From contig MU006236.1 in assembly GCA_010093685.1 (NCBI GenBank), positions 824,384-888,383 of the forward strand: 64,000 nt of DNA, read 5' to 3'. Source of the stretch: Ophiobolus disseminans. Lineage: Eukaryota; Ascomycota; Dothideomycetes; Pleosporales; Phaeosphaeriaceae. The notes under the pieces are model-generated. The model was given only the letters and a program-made list of their open reading frames with translations. It searched no databases and was not told the DNA's origin. The first letter of the stretch is position 1. Each line of letters starts with the position of its first letter. Below, in pieces: positions 1 to 10,504 of this stretch. The position numbers and the translations under genes are program-made.

Positions 1-99
1 GTCGGCCCGCTTAACGACCGTCTTTGCAATGGACATGTCGCGGACGGCCATGGGCGAGAGCGCAGCCTCTTCGGGCGAGAGTTCGGGATGGGGCGCCAT
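1..99 (-). CDS. 5' end of an unknown gene running off the left edge
   Basis: A minus-strand ATG at 99-97 opens 33 codons to the window edge with no stop. The peptide begins MAPHPELSPEEAALSPM and continues with a charged, helix-prone stretch (MSIAKTVVKRAD). GC-rich third positions and a tidy start support a real first exon. I do not recognise the family from 33 residues. It would be transcribed away from the MFS gene at 909, so the roughly 800 bp between them is a shared upstream region. Confidence 0.55.
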   Translation of the reverse strand, partial: MAPHPELSPEEAALSPMAVRDMSIAKTVVKRAD

Positions 100-908
100 G
101 GCGGGCGGAATGTGTGCGTGTGCAACCCAAGCAGTTGCAGAGATTCGAGGTATCGGTCGATGACAGCGAGTGCAACTGGCGATATAGTCAGGTTGTGATC
201 GGTAGTAATGTGGGTAGAGTGTGTGGTATGGGGAGGGAGTGGCTCCCGGTACTTTTGGTTGATGTTTCTGAGCGTGTAGTGGAGTGGGCTGGTGAGAATC
301 GGGGTGGCTGAAGAGAAGAGGTTGGGAGCGACGTCACCCAAACAAACCGCTGCCACGGGCAACCACACCCCTGCCCATCACAACCACGACACGTCAATTA
401 GCAACGGAACACCATGATTCGAGCATCACCTTATTGAGTATCAGATTGGGCTTTTTCAGAAAGAACGTTTTCGGCTTCGGACCTGATGCTACTGGTCGGT
501 GTCGTTTTGCGCCGCCCTCTGCCAGACGTCTCCATAGCATCCGTGATCAAGCCACACGCACGTTGACAATGGCAAATCTGCCTTCCGTTCATGATAATCT
601 TTCGCACGCAGAGATGCATGCGAATCTCAACCACCGTCTACTCTTTATCGAGATTGGCCAATCATACAGTAATCGCCACATTGACATGGAGGATTCCTGC
701 AGGGCGTCGGACTAGTCCTTGGAAGGCGTCCTGCGCTGAACATTGATTGCTGCTCCAAAACGTATATCTTGTCACATTCTCAATTAATCATAGAATCTGG
801 GACACAACAAACAAATCTCGAGTACTTTCCACAATCGCAACCACATTCGATATCTTTCAACATTAGACCTGAGCCTTGAACAGCAGACACACTTGAGTTC
901 TAAAGCAG
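100..908. other. Intergenic region between two divergent genes
   Basis: No convincing coding sequence is seen; short open frames here lack family features. It should contain the promoters of the unknown minus-strand gene and of the plus-strand MFS transporter. The sequence just before 909 is A/C-rich (CACAACAAACAAAT near 802), typical of a fungal 5' leader. Confidence 0.5.
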
Positions 909-2615
909 ATGGCCACCACTACAGAAACGGTCACCGCGATCGAGCTGGTCGAGCTGCAACCCCATCCAGAAGCCACAGCTCGCGCACCGTCCATTCAACC
1001 TGCCAGGACGTCCCTCGAGACTGCAATCGACAATAGCAGCAATTTTGACCCTGAGTCTCCACTAAATCACCAAACCCAGCAGTTGTCCAACCTCCGGATC
1101 GGCCTCGCCATCTCTACACCTTCCTTCGTCAGCTTCCTAGCAAGCTTTACCAATGGCCTCATCACCCTGGGTCTCCCGGTGATTGCGCGCTCCATCACCC
1201 TCGAGCGCTCACTATACCTCTGGCCCTCCTCAGTCTACGGCCTCACCTCTGGCGCCGCGCTCTTGATAGCAGGCTCTATTGCTGATATCGTGGGCGCTAA
1301 ACCTGTCGAACTCGCTGGCATCACTCTTCTTGGCATCATGGCACTAGCTTGCGGTTTCGCAACCAGTGGAGCGCAGCTCGTTGCCTTCCGTGCACTGCAA
1401 GGTGTTGCGCTGGCCATGCATCTCCCTGCGTCAGTAGCCATCATTGCCGGTGCTGTACCGTCTGGGAGGGCAAGAAACCTTGGTTTTGCATGCTTGGGCT
1501 TCAGTATGACCATGGGATTTGCGATCGGCCTTGTGCTCAATGGTGTTATCATCGAGCGAGCAGGGTGGCGCGTGGGCTTCTACCTCTCGGGTGGATGCAC
1601 TCTTGCCGTTGCCGTGGCAGCTCTATGGACAGTTCCGAACGTGAAGGCCGAGCAGAAGATTGGGGCAGTAGCCATGTTCAGGAAGGTATGCATGGAAATT
1701 GACTGGATTGGGGGTCTGATATCGAGTGCTGGATTAGCAATCTTGGCCTACGTTTTGGCGTAAGCACATTCATTCTATCACATCTTCACAGCCAGCTAAC
1801 AGTCTCTCAGCATCCTCAGCGCTGACCTGACCTCTATCCACTCCGCCCAGACTGCCACACTTCTAACCATCAGCATAGTCCTCCTTGTCGCCTTTCCCCT
1901 CTGGATGCACCACCGCACATCGAATGGCAAACCAGCTCTCATCCCTAACAAACTCTGGCGCAACCTCCCCTTCAGCGCTACTTGTATCATGGTAGGCCTC
2001 ACGTCCGGCGTCGTGAACTCCATCGAGCTGTTCTCCTCCCTCTACTTCCAGGAGATTCAGCACGCCTCCACCCTTACGACCTCCCTCTATCTCCTTCCCA
2101 ATTCGGGCACCGGCGTCCTCATCAGCGTTGCAGTCGGCTTCTTCGTGCACCGCATCACGGCGCGCTGGCTTATTGCTGGCAGCGCAATGATAGGCGCGGC
2201 GAGTCCGATGTTCATGGCGCTCATGGATCCCGCGTGGAGCTACTGGTATCTCGCTTTCTGGGCGCAAATATGCGCTCCCTTCTCGGCGGACATGCTGGCT
2301 ACCGTGGGGTTGATTATCGTTTCAGACAGTTTTCCTGAGGAGACACAAGCGCTGGCTGGGGCGGTCTTCAATACCGTTGCGCAGTTCGGGATGAGTCTAG
2401 GCATGGGGAGTTGTCAGGTTGTGGCGTTGGGGGTGCAGGGTCAAAGCGCTGGCGGAGGGGGCCATGGAGGGGCGTTTGAAGACAAGGATGACGGAGCGTT
2501 GTTGAAGGGTTATCGGGCGAGTTATTGGTTGATGTTCGCGTATACGGTGGTTATTGGCGCTGTTGCAATGGTTGGTTTGAAGAAAGTGGGCAAGGTGGGA
2601 TTGAAGAGGGAATAG
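909..2615 (+). CDS. MFS transporter, DHA2-like drug/H+ antiporter family
   Basis: Two exons (909-1759 and 1811-2615) join in phase across a 51-bp intron (GTAAGC...CTCAG), giving 551 residues. After a soluble N-terminus of about 75 residues come many hydrophobic segments, such as FVSFLASFTNGLITLGLPV and TLAVAVAALW. The loop after TM2 (GSIADIVGAKPVEL) resembles motif A of the major facilitator superfamily, and the following GFATSGAQLVAFRALQGVALA segment carries the usual R-LQG motif. The second exon supplies the C-terminal helices. Length and layout fit the 14-helix DHA2 drug:proton antiporters of fungi, related to aminotriazole/boron-type exporters. It should sit in the plasma or vacuolar membrane; substrate is unknown. 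No biosynthetic genes flank it. Confidence 0.88.
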
Positions 2616-2853
2616 TGTATGCTGCCTATAGTTCCGTTGGTATCAATCTGACAGGGGTATCAGGTGTAATTATTGCAAAAAGCCTTCAGACCATCTCCCA
2701 CTCCCTCTCCGACGCCCTCCACGCGACCCTCACGCCCCAATAAAACACCACCCCACCCCAAAAGTGCACATTCTACCTCAGAATCTTCCTCCGCACGCCC
2801 TATTCCTTCCACGTAACCCACGATCCATCACCAGCAGTGTGTCCGCCCCAGCG

Positions 2854-3156
2854 CTACTCCAGTACCGGGTCGAGGATATAGCATGAGCTAAAGAGGTGGG
2901 CGAGAAGCTGGAACTCGACTGGTATCTTGCTTACGTCGGGATTGGGAGTAGAGAAGAAGCGGAGAGCGGCCGGGAGGTGGGCATCGAGGGATGAGAGGTG
3001 GAGAGCGAGGGTGAGGAGGTAGGGGTGGAATGTATGCAGGAGGAGGCAGACATAGTCGAGGACGTCATTGAGGGTCAGCATTTCTCGTTGGGGGTCTCTT
3101 TGGTGTGGAGATGTGCTGAGTGGTGCGATACAATTATGTTGGAATTTGAAGAACAC
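2854..3156 (-). CDS. Weak candidate: hydrophobic open frame, possibly a gene remnant
   Basis: A 100-codon open frame contains a Leu/His-rich stretch (LTLNDVLDYVCLLLHTFHPY) ending in YILDPVLE. Its composition is more protein-like than the frames around it, but there is no clear start context, no partner exon and no family I recognise. It could be the tail of a decayed gene between the MFS transporter and the HET locus, or chance. Confidence 0.25.
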   Translation of the reverse strand: MFFKFQHNCIAPLSTSPHQRDPQREMLTLNDVLDYVCLLLHTFHPYLLTLALHLSSLDAHLPAALRFFSTPNPDVSKIPVEFQLLAHLFSSCYILDPVLE

Positions 3157-3488
3157 TCAGGTAGAGTACATGAAAATTTTGCTGCGTGGATGGTGACTTT
3201 AAGAGAGAATGCAGGAGCAGAAGTAGGTAGGAACGAAAGCAGACGTTCCTTGGTTCGCTCAAGGGTTCGAGTAGTACCATAGTCAAGAAAGAAGCCGTGA
3301 CATGCTATATTGTAATTGCTGTTAATGAACCGCCTGAGGTACTTACCATTATTCATACGAAGCAGAATCCATAAACCCCAAAGTTTGGGTGGTTTTCGGA
3401 GTGATTTAGACACTGGTACGTTATAGATGCAGGGCATAATCATTGAACAACGTCCGACTACCCAGCACTGAGCACACTCTGATCTCCT

Positions 3489-5400
3489 CTAATGCATCTC
3501 CGCCACCGTCGCCAGACTCTCTAAATCAATGTACCTTCCGAGCATGAAACTTGCTCCGATACGCTCGTATCTCCGCCGATATGAGATGCTGTACACGTCC
3601 TCTTTGACCAGCAACACGTAGTGTCTCCTTTCCTGCTCGGGACAATCGTCCTTTGATTTCGCGACAATAACACAATATGGCCGCTCTTCCATCGATTCTG
3701 CTGTTCTTTCAGTATCGTAGGTGAGTTTGACGTCTTCTCATAGGCTGTCGGCGACTGTTAAGGGCCTAATTGTTGCGGTGAGGAACAATTCTTCGGATGT
3801 ATATAATGAGGACGAAACCCCGATGCCATATTGAGGCCACTCTAGAGGTAGAATAATCTCATCTAACCAATGCGCGCTAGCGAAAGGTGGATCGACATAG
3901 TCGATGCCGCCCTCGTAGGCCATCCAGGACCAGCTTGGAACGCTGGAAGACCGATTGCGGAAGTCGGTACGCATGAAGTCCCGAGGGTCCACTTCTTCGC
4001 CTCGTTGCCACAATATGCTCCGATGGAATAGCTCCCCTCCCGGTCCATCGTCGAATATACCAACCCCTCTTTTCATGTTGAAAGTCCGGTGGAGACGGCT
4101 CTCCAGACCTGCGATTGCAATGGGTCGGTCAGAACTAGCTGTAAGTTGTAAACGTGAGTATTGTCTGAAAATACCATGGACATATGCGATACGCATCGCA
4201 CGATTGGCGTGCATGGATTTCGCGGGAAATTTGGGATCGCCGAGGAAGTCGGCCATATGGCTAGTGATCAAAACGTCAGCATTGATGTTCGAGGATTGCC
4301 AAACTAGAGAGCCTTACTTGTGCATTCTAATAAGTGTTTCGCATCGTACACCCTCGCCGCACTCATATTAGACCTGGTTCTCCGCGAAGTAAATGGTCCG
4401 CCTCGCAAGCGCTCGCTCCTGGAGTATCCAGGCTCGACTGTTTAGGCCACCGTCAATGATGTCTCCTTGGAAAGCATCGATACATTTAGAAACATAGAAA
4501 TTTTGTTTCATGTTATCGGACCTGAAGGTGACTGCTTTCTGTTGTGGTCTCGGCCCAAGAAAGCCAGCCCATGAGTTACTCGTACGACTAGCAGCCAGAT
4601 CACAGTACGCTCCACTGAAGACAGCTTCCATTTTTGCTGCTTTGCGTTGAAAATCTCCGTTAGGGCCCTGAATTATGCACAAAGCGTCAATCCATATGTA
4701 CGGCATACCAAGTGCTCGCGTGCTTGTCACGGCGTCGGCCAGCGTCTTGGGAAGGCTCTCTTCCGGGACAGTAACCAGGAAAGACGCAAGATTATCAGGT
4801 AACGTTACAAAGTTGGTAGCAGTGCCCCAAATAAATGAGAGCGTTAGATATCGTGGATCGGAGATGAGAACTTTGCTAGTCTCGACGAGACGAAGTCCGG
4901 GTGATCGAGAAGTCCCCACGTCAAGTAGTCGGGTTGGCAAACTATCCACAGTCGTAGGACAACCAGAGTGTGATTCATCGCACAGGCGAAAGAGCATCGG
5001 AGCCGGATTGTGGTAGTTCAGGGATGCCAATTTAAATGGTTGCCGAAGATTCAAGGCCTATTGCACATAAGTTAGTATGACGAAAGGCTGGCATCAGCCC
5101 AAGTTTCAAGAGCGCCAATGAAACGACATGCAGTTAGTCTTTGTGACACCGTGCCGTCGAGCGACAAAGTGTTTAGAGAATTTGAGCCACTAAAACCAGA
5201 AGAGATGAATATCTACTCACCAAGACTTTGGCGGATAGATAGTGCAGGCCGCGGATCAACTGTTATGTTGATGTTTGATCCCATCCGTCGGAATTCGACT
5301 GGCGTTGTGCCGTACTGGTCACGGGACGTCAAAACCTCGAGCAGTAAACGGCAAAAATCGCATTTTCCTGCCCGATCTGCTAACGCCCCCGGTCATCTAA
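3489..5400 (-). other. HET (heterokaryon incompatibility) domain portion of the composite gene
   Basis: A Cys-rich lead-in (LLCERCLEL, then KCDFCRLLLEVL after a frame change at the 5386-5390 run) precedes a typical HET core: YLTLSFIWG, TLADAVTSTRALGMPYIWID, LCIIQ, NSRAWILQERAL. It continues after an in-frame TAA (4370-4368) with YECGEGVRCETL, then after an intron with FLGDPKFP, PIAIAGLESRL, FHRSILW, VPSWSWMAYEGGI, and after a TGA (3740-3738) with RHYVLLVKE and YERIGASFMLGRYID. These are all hallmarks of the long HET subfamily. HET domains execute incompatibility-linked cell death in filamentous ascomycetes. Confidence 0.88.
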
Positions 5401-5699
5401 CCAAAAAACGTTCGGTTCCATGATTCTGAGCTCTAAGCAGCGCTCGCATAGTAGCGAGGGTTTAACGAATGTGTTCGCAAGTGATAAAGTGCCTAACGCC
5501 TTGGTAGCGAAGTTTTTGTCGACAATAAATTCCCATTCTTGCAACGAAGGCAATGAGTAATCATCAGTCGCAGTTGTCGCGCTAAGCCTTTGAGAAGTAA
5601 GAGGTGGAAACAAGTCTTCTTGCTGAGTTGCCTGTGTAATTGATGTTGCGGCTAGTGGTGTGGGTGGCGAAATTGAATCTCTTGTTTTGCTCGACGAGA

Positions 5700-6985
5700 G
5701 GTAACCTGGACAGTCAGTCTTCGATAGTATGTCGTCTAGAGATTCTCTTAATTTTTCAGCAGTGCAGCGCCAAACGGTACCCGTATCGTCAATAGTCGAA
5801 CGGTGACTACTGTCCGGCAAATTCGGGGATTTCGGCGGTAACTCAACCACAAGCAGCTTGTTGCGTATGACCTGCATGAGATCTGCAATTGCCGAGTCTT
5901 GTGAACATGCTGGATCATTGTCCAAGATATGGTTCATCCACCGAAGTACGGCGGGATGCCAAGCGCACTTATCCAGACAGAAGTAACAGTTGGATGCGTC
6001 ATCTTTTCCCAACTCGTTGTAGAAATTTCCAATGCTTCGTTTCCATACAGAAGCCAGATGATGAACTCGAGAGTGACGCAGCCCAACGACCAGATATCAG
6101 AAAGGCGTGTCTTCCCAATAGAATGATATTCTAAAACCTCGGTCGCTTCGTACCTGGCAGATATCCCGAAAGCATGGTAATCGATTCCTCCTTGCTGTCT
6201 TTGCATGGTTTGTCTTCTCTTCCGAAGCGTTGCAAGGCGAGCTTGCGAGGCATAGCCCATGTTGGCGATCTGAAGCGTTCCCAAGCTGTCTTCTCTTGCA
6301 TCTGAACGAAGTAACCTCTTGGGTCTGATATTGCTATGTCCAAACAACAAGAGCTCTTGGCCATCATCCGATAGAAAGATTGGTATGTTCTCGTGATCGA
6401 GAGAAATTTGGTGTTTGAGTCCCTCGGTATCGTTCAAGACTTGTGATTGATGCAAAGTGTCAATAGCATCTGCGACACCTCTTAGTTGGCTGATCATGTC
6501 ATAAACTGCCTGATGACCTAGCCGCCGAGAAGAGTTGCTCCAGTAGTCGCGCAGCGTGCCACCGGGCAGCCATGGGAACATCAAGAAACGACGATCACCG
6601 ATCCTGATTGCAACTGAGCACGGTAAGATGTTGGCTCGTCTACTCTTGGTTAGACCTGAGAGTATTCTTGCTTCCGATTCCCATGTTTCGGCGTCACCCT
6701 GCGAGGTTGTGACAGAAGTTTCGCTAAGAGACACCTGAGAGACGTGAGCAATGATAATAAAAGGTGTAACATGGACTTACCATCCGTATGACATAACTGT
6801 GAACCTGTATTTTGTGTACCAGACTGTCTGCCTGATTCCTGGAAGGTCCATCAAGCTTGGTAAAGGGCAATATAGATTCGGGTGATAGCGTGTAGTCAAA
6901 CCGGTTGATGGAAAAGTCGGGCACCAGGAACATCCACTGGTTTTTGTAGAAGTTAGTGAGCCAGAGGTCCGTCCAAAGTCTAGAA
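5700..6985 (-). other. Pseudokinase domain of the composite gene
   Basis: The kinase fold is clear from the glutamate helix (TWESEARILSGL), the hinge (RFLMFPWLPGGTLRDYW) and the C-lobe motif SDIWSLGCVTLEF. All three catalytic landmarks are altered: the VAIK-type lysine position reads VIRM, the HRDLKPEN loop reads HQISLDHENI, and DFG reads LFG. The spliced junction at 6781/6734 falls in the N-lobe. The reading frame shifts near 6030 just after WLLYGNEAL, then continues as NELGKDDASN in another frame. A scaffold or decoy role is an inference from loss of catalysis. Confidence 0.65.
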
Positions 6986-6999
6986 TCGAAGAAAGTCCG

Positions 7000-7860
7000 C
7001 GGAGGAGCCAATGCAGGATCGGCTATGGGAAGACTTGTATCATCGAAATTATCCCGATTGAACAATGTCATTGCAAGTAATATGGCGAACGGCGGAAGAT
7101 CGCATATACTGCATATTGCGAAAATTTTGGGAGCGTGCTCGTGTGTCCAGGTAGCAAGAAGCTTCTCGGAGGTCTCATACCTTAACTGGAACCTCCTTAG
7201 TTCTTGAAGGATCACATCTTCGGTAGCGAGGCTGTGAAGAACGTGATCTAGGATGTACTTTCTCGGTGGGTCAGAGAAGTTGCTTGTATCCATGGCGTCA
7301 TTCAGAACGGCCGTCAATCTGCAGGTTGCCATCGCATCCTCTTGCGAGACAAAGCTTGACGTTTCGAAAATCTGATCAACCATTTCTATGAGCGCTTCGT
7401 CAATAGCTGTGTGTCGAGATGATGGGTTTGTACCATCATATGCCATCCAGTCCGATCCCTCAATCTCGAGTATGTAAACTGGTTTGAGAAGCTCCAAGCA
7501 TGTACGATCACTCGTGGTGAACATAAGGCTGCCTTTGAGGCCACTTGCAAGGAGATTTTCCAAGCACAGATACGATGATGATGCCCAAGTCAAGCCATCA
7601 TACACGACCAACCAGTTGCCACGGATGTTCCACTCGAGATAAGGCAAGAAGTCTTGTGTCCATGTTGAACCCGACGTAAAGTGTTCGCGAGGATAGATGT
7701 ATGTCTTCGTTAACAGATCGTACGAGTGGATGATAGTTTTTATCGAGCGGGCATCCACCCAAAAGACATGCCAGTCTTCGGACGATTGAAGGGTACGGTG
7801 TGCAAAATGCGCAGCAAGTCCATATGTACCGGCTTCTTCGGGTCCAAGTAGCGCTAGCCT
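7000..7860 (-). other. Degenerate nucleotide-binding (NB-ARC-like) domain of the composite gene
   Basis: The stretch beginning RLALLGPEEAGTYGLAAHFA lines up with the P-loop strand and helix of fungal NB-ARC proteins (normally LxGxGGxGKTxLA), but the GK[ST] lysine is missing. Downstream, HVFWVDARS matches the usual VFWVxA, NWLVVYDGLTWA the Walker B strand, and LKGSLMFTTSD the GSxxxTSR sensor strand. The fold is therefore recognisable while ATP binding by the canonical lysine is not expected. A helical region follows before the kinase-like part. Confidence 0.55.
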
Positions 7861-8025
7861 CGGTTGCCATGATTCTTTTGATTGCGTCCGTGGCTGGACA
7901 TGGGGAAAATTCGGGATTTCATCAATACCCTCCAGTAAGTTCTCATCGGGATCTGCTGATGGGAGAGGCGGCAATGTGATGTGGCATATCGCATTAATGG
8001 GGGACGACAGACTGCCTGCGCGAAC

Positions 8026-8247
8026 AAAACTTATTCGGACGCGGCGGCCATCGAGTTCTTGTTCGTTCATTGCGAAAAGAGCGTCCTAGGCAGCTACAGA
8101 GTCGGTATATTGGATGAAACCAAAGCCTCTACTGCGACCAGTCGTGTGATATTTCATCACTGCAGCGTCTTGAATTGTACCATAAGCCGGAAAGGCTTGA
8201 TGAAGGAAATCATCGTTGGTATTGTAAGAAAGGTTACTAATGTGAAG
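8026..8247 (-). other. RNA recognition motif (RRM) inside the composite gene
   Basis: The segment has a near-perfect RNP2 (LHISNL), RNP1 (RGFGFIQY) and the C-terminal RRM strand (ELDGRRVRISF). Exon 4 joins exon 3 in phase at 8342/8288, so it is spliced onto the C2H2 part. The single interruption is TAG at 8088-8086, exactly where RRMs carry a polar residue between the VAA and DALFAMN helix residues. Aromatic residues in RNP1 are kept, so RNA or nucleotide binding would have been possible before the stop arose. Confidence 0.85.
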
Positions 8248-8789
8248 GCGGCGGAACAGTGCGTCAGAAGCTACGATCGCGGAGGTGTCTGCGGCGTCGA
8301 AATGTAAGCATACATCCATACCGCGAGGATAAGCGACTTACGGTGCTTGTTCGATTCCAGAAAACGGGCTGTCTGGTCAAGATCTTCGATCAGCTCTCGC
8401 ATGTCCCCTTGCCGAGTATCGAGCATCTTTAGTTCTACGTGGAGGCATGGAGATGGTTGCCTTGCACATTCGAGAAGGTTTGTTGACAAGGAGTTGAACA
8501 CACGTAGTATTACCCAGAGCTCTCTCGCCGACTCCTCGCTCAAGCCTCTAGACGACGGAAGCGTCGATATGTGAGGAAGGTCGAGATAATGATACGCGCC
8601 TCCGTGGGTAGTCCTTCTGTTTAGAGATCGAGCTGACTGCACTAGCTGATTAAGCTTGTCGGTGGTTATCTCACTTTCCGGAATATCAGCAACATCGGCT
8701 GACTCATGCTCATGTACAGCGGAAAGAGCATCTGATCCTTGCGACATGGATTGTGTCTTTTCGGCAAAACCCCATGCGTCATCAGGCAA

Positions 8790-9356
8790 CGCCAAAAGAC
8801 TGAATTCGTGCAAATGCAGCAATATATGGTCGTCGATCCTATTTGTCAATCCTTCAACCGAGAAAGGGCACAAAGGGCATTCCGTTGCAAATATCATCTG
8901 TCGCTTGTTCAAACCGGATAGGATGGGTAACTCTTCCTCAGTTGCCACGTCTTTGTGAAGTTTTGCAACGTGTTCGGTCCACTCCTCGGCGCTATCGAAC
9001 TGCTGCAGGATCGCAGTATTAGTCGTACCGCTTTCGCTAGCACTCGCAGCGCAGTAATCGCATGTCCAGCGAGCTAGTGAGTGCTTCTCTAGGGTGTGCG
9101 CTATTAGACTCTCAGCGTTAAAATACATCTCATCAGGAGTCTTGCAATCTTCCACGATGCACGTATATGGGATGATATGTTGGGCGACATGTGCTCTATA
9201 TGTTTTCAAATCAGCTGGTTGTCATGACACAGTAGATGAGGTGGTGAGAATGAACATGACGCCTCACCTCTAACTGGTATCTACCTTTGCTTCGGATATC
9301 TCGGGTGGCAACTGTTCTTGACAGAATGGACATTTTAGAGTCCCGTCCAAACCACG
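8790..9356 (-). other. C2H2-like zinc-finger region of the composite gene
   Basis: After the TAA the same frame reads LKCPFCQEQLPPEISEAK, then a 60-bp intron (9215-9274), then HVAQHIIPYTCIVEDC, RWTCDYC and ECPLC with two histidines (CX2CX13HX3H) followed by LHEFSLLALP. This succession of CPFC, PYTCIVEDC and LHEFSLLALP is the recognisable signature of a fungal-specific zinc-finger module often found between helical N-termini and effector or sensor domains. It places the upstream TAA inside the conserved module, not at a natural end. Confidence 0.7.
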
Positions 9357-9359
9357 TTA

Positions 9360-10504
9360 GGGTTTGCGAGGATATACTTGTGAAGCCCCTATCCTCGTCA
9401 TTTTCGTGGCAGTCGAGAAAGAAGGCTTTCTTAGAATTGGCTTGATCTCGAGCTCGGAACCGGGTTCCATAGCTGTTCTTACCACTGTGGAAGTTTCCAG
9501 TGGGTCCAAAAGCTGCGTAGCGCTGGAAAGGTTGGGCGACTCGAGGTGTTTGATAGACGCTTTGGCATCACCAGACCCTTCTTGAATCAACATCAATTCA
9601 GGTGTTGGAACGATGATTTTGCTCAAAGCTACCGGCACTGTACTTGCTCGTGGATGAGCTGTTGGACGAGACTTTGTCATGAAGTTGATTCGGTTTCTTC
9701 GGAGAGTGTTGGCACGGACCAAGCGTTTTTGGACGGGAGTCAGTCTGCTCGCATCAAACGCCTGCCTTATCTTCTCTTCGACAGTAAGTTCTTTAGCTTC
9801 TTGTAGGTTACCCTCGTAAGTCTTCAATATGAGCGCTACTAGGCCCTGCTGGAACGGCTCAAACGCTGCTTCGTCACAGCTCGCATCGATGTCTTCGAAC
9901 CTGTACTTGTTCCCCGACCTCCGGATAGCGAGCGTAATCTTCACAAACTGATTGAGTATCGTTTTGATGTACAAGATGCACTCTGTGAGACCTAAATGCG
10001 GACTATCATCCTCCGTCTGAGACTCATCAGATGCTGGGTCCCCAGATTCTTTCGACATAACCTCCCAAGATACATGGCTGTGGGGACTGTCTGGCCATGA
10101 CTGCTCCGATCGAACGTCTTCTTCGATCGGTGAAAGACTGACATCCGTTCCTGACGCTATTACATGGTCAATCCAAACACAGTGGTGATTTCAATAGACA
10201 TGGAGCGCATACCTGTACTCAAACCTTGGCACTTGCGCAAGGTCTCATTGAGACCACGAAGCAGGTCGCATATATCTTCCCGAACGCCTTGCCAGGTTTG
10301 CTTCCTTAGGCGGGAGTCTAGCGACGACTTGTCGTTACTAGCTCTTGTTGCTTTGATACCTGCGCACCATAGGTTGGAGTTCCCCTGTGCGGATCGAATC
10401 CAGTTTTGTTCGCCCAATGCTGGGGTCGAGATACAATTTGCAAAAGCTGATTTACAGTCGGTCGCGAACAGCCAGATCTCAGGCTTACTAATGTCATGCT
10501 CCAT
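9360..10504 (-). other. N-terminal region of the composite gene (fungal STAND/C2H2-type helical domain)
   Basis: Exon 1 (10213-10504) encodes a region with FATDCKSAFANC, NLWCAGIKA and SLDSRLRKQ, a pattern that heads many fungal proteins with later C2H2 or NB modules. Exon 2 starts at 10156 and joins in phase (phase 1). It continues with ECILYIKTILNQFVKITLAIRRSG and a basic linker (RLTPVQKRLVRANTLRRNR), ending in YPRKP at the first in-frame TAA (9359-9357). A role in oligomerisation or signalling is known for some such N-terminal helical domains; here it is inference. Confidence 0.6.

Larger units (their letters stand above)
3489..10504 (-). pseudogene. Broken composite immune-type gene: STAND-like N-terminus, C2H2, RRM, NB-like, pseudokinase, HET
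   Basis: One minus-strand gene model runs from ATG 10504 to the stop at 3489. In-phase introns are visible at 10157-10212, 9215-9274 (weak GTTAGA donor), 8289-8341 and 6735-6780, so the first four domains belong to one transcript. Further introns lie near 5058-5220 and about 4272-4320. The frame is interrupted by in-frame stops at 9357 (TAA), 8086 (TAG), 4368 (TAA) and 3738 (TGA), and by frame changes near 6022-6030 and 5386-5390, both at short homopolymers. The 5058-5220 splice also fails to match in phase. Homology to fungal families continues on both sides of every break, so these are lesions in a once-open gene. HET proteins trigger incompatibility cell death and STAND proteins sense ligands; this copy probably makes no full product. 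Sequencing error could explain the two homopolymer shifts but hardly all four stops. Confidence 0.8.

Noticed and set aside
9290..9370. Intron removing the TAA at 9357 (GTATAT...AACAG, 66 bp, in phase)
   Set aside because: It would delete the CPFC pair of the conserved zinc module and its CTAAC branch site lies too far from the acceptor; a nonsense change is the better reading, though RNA could overturn this.
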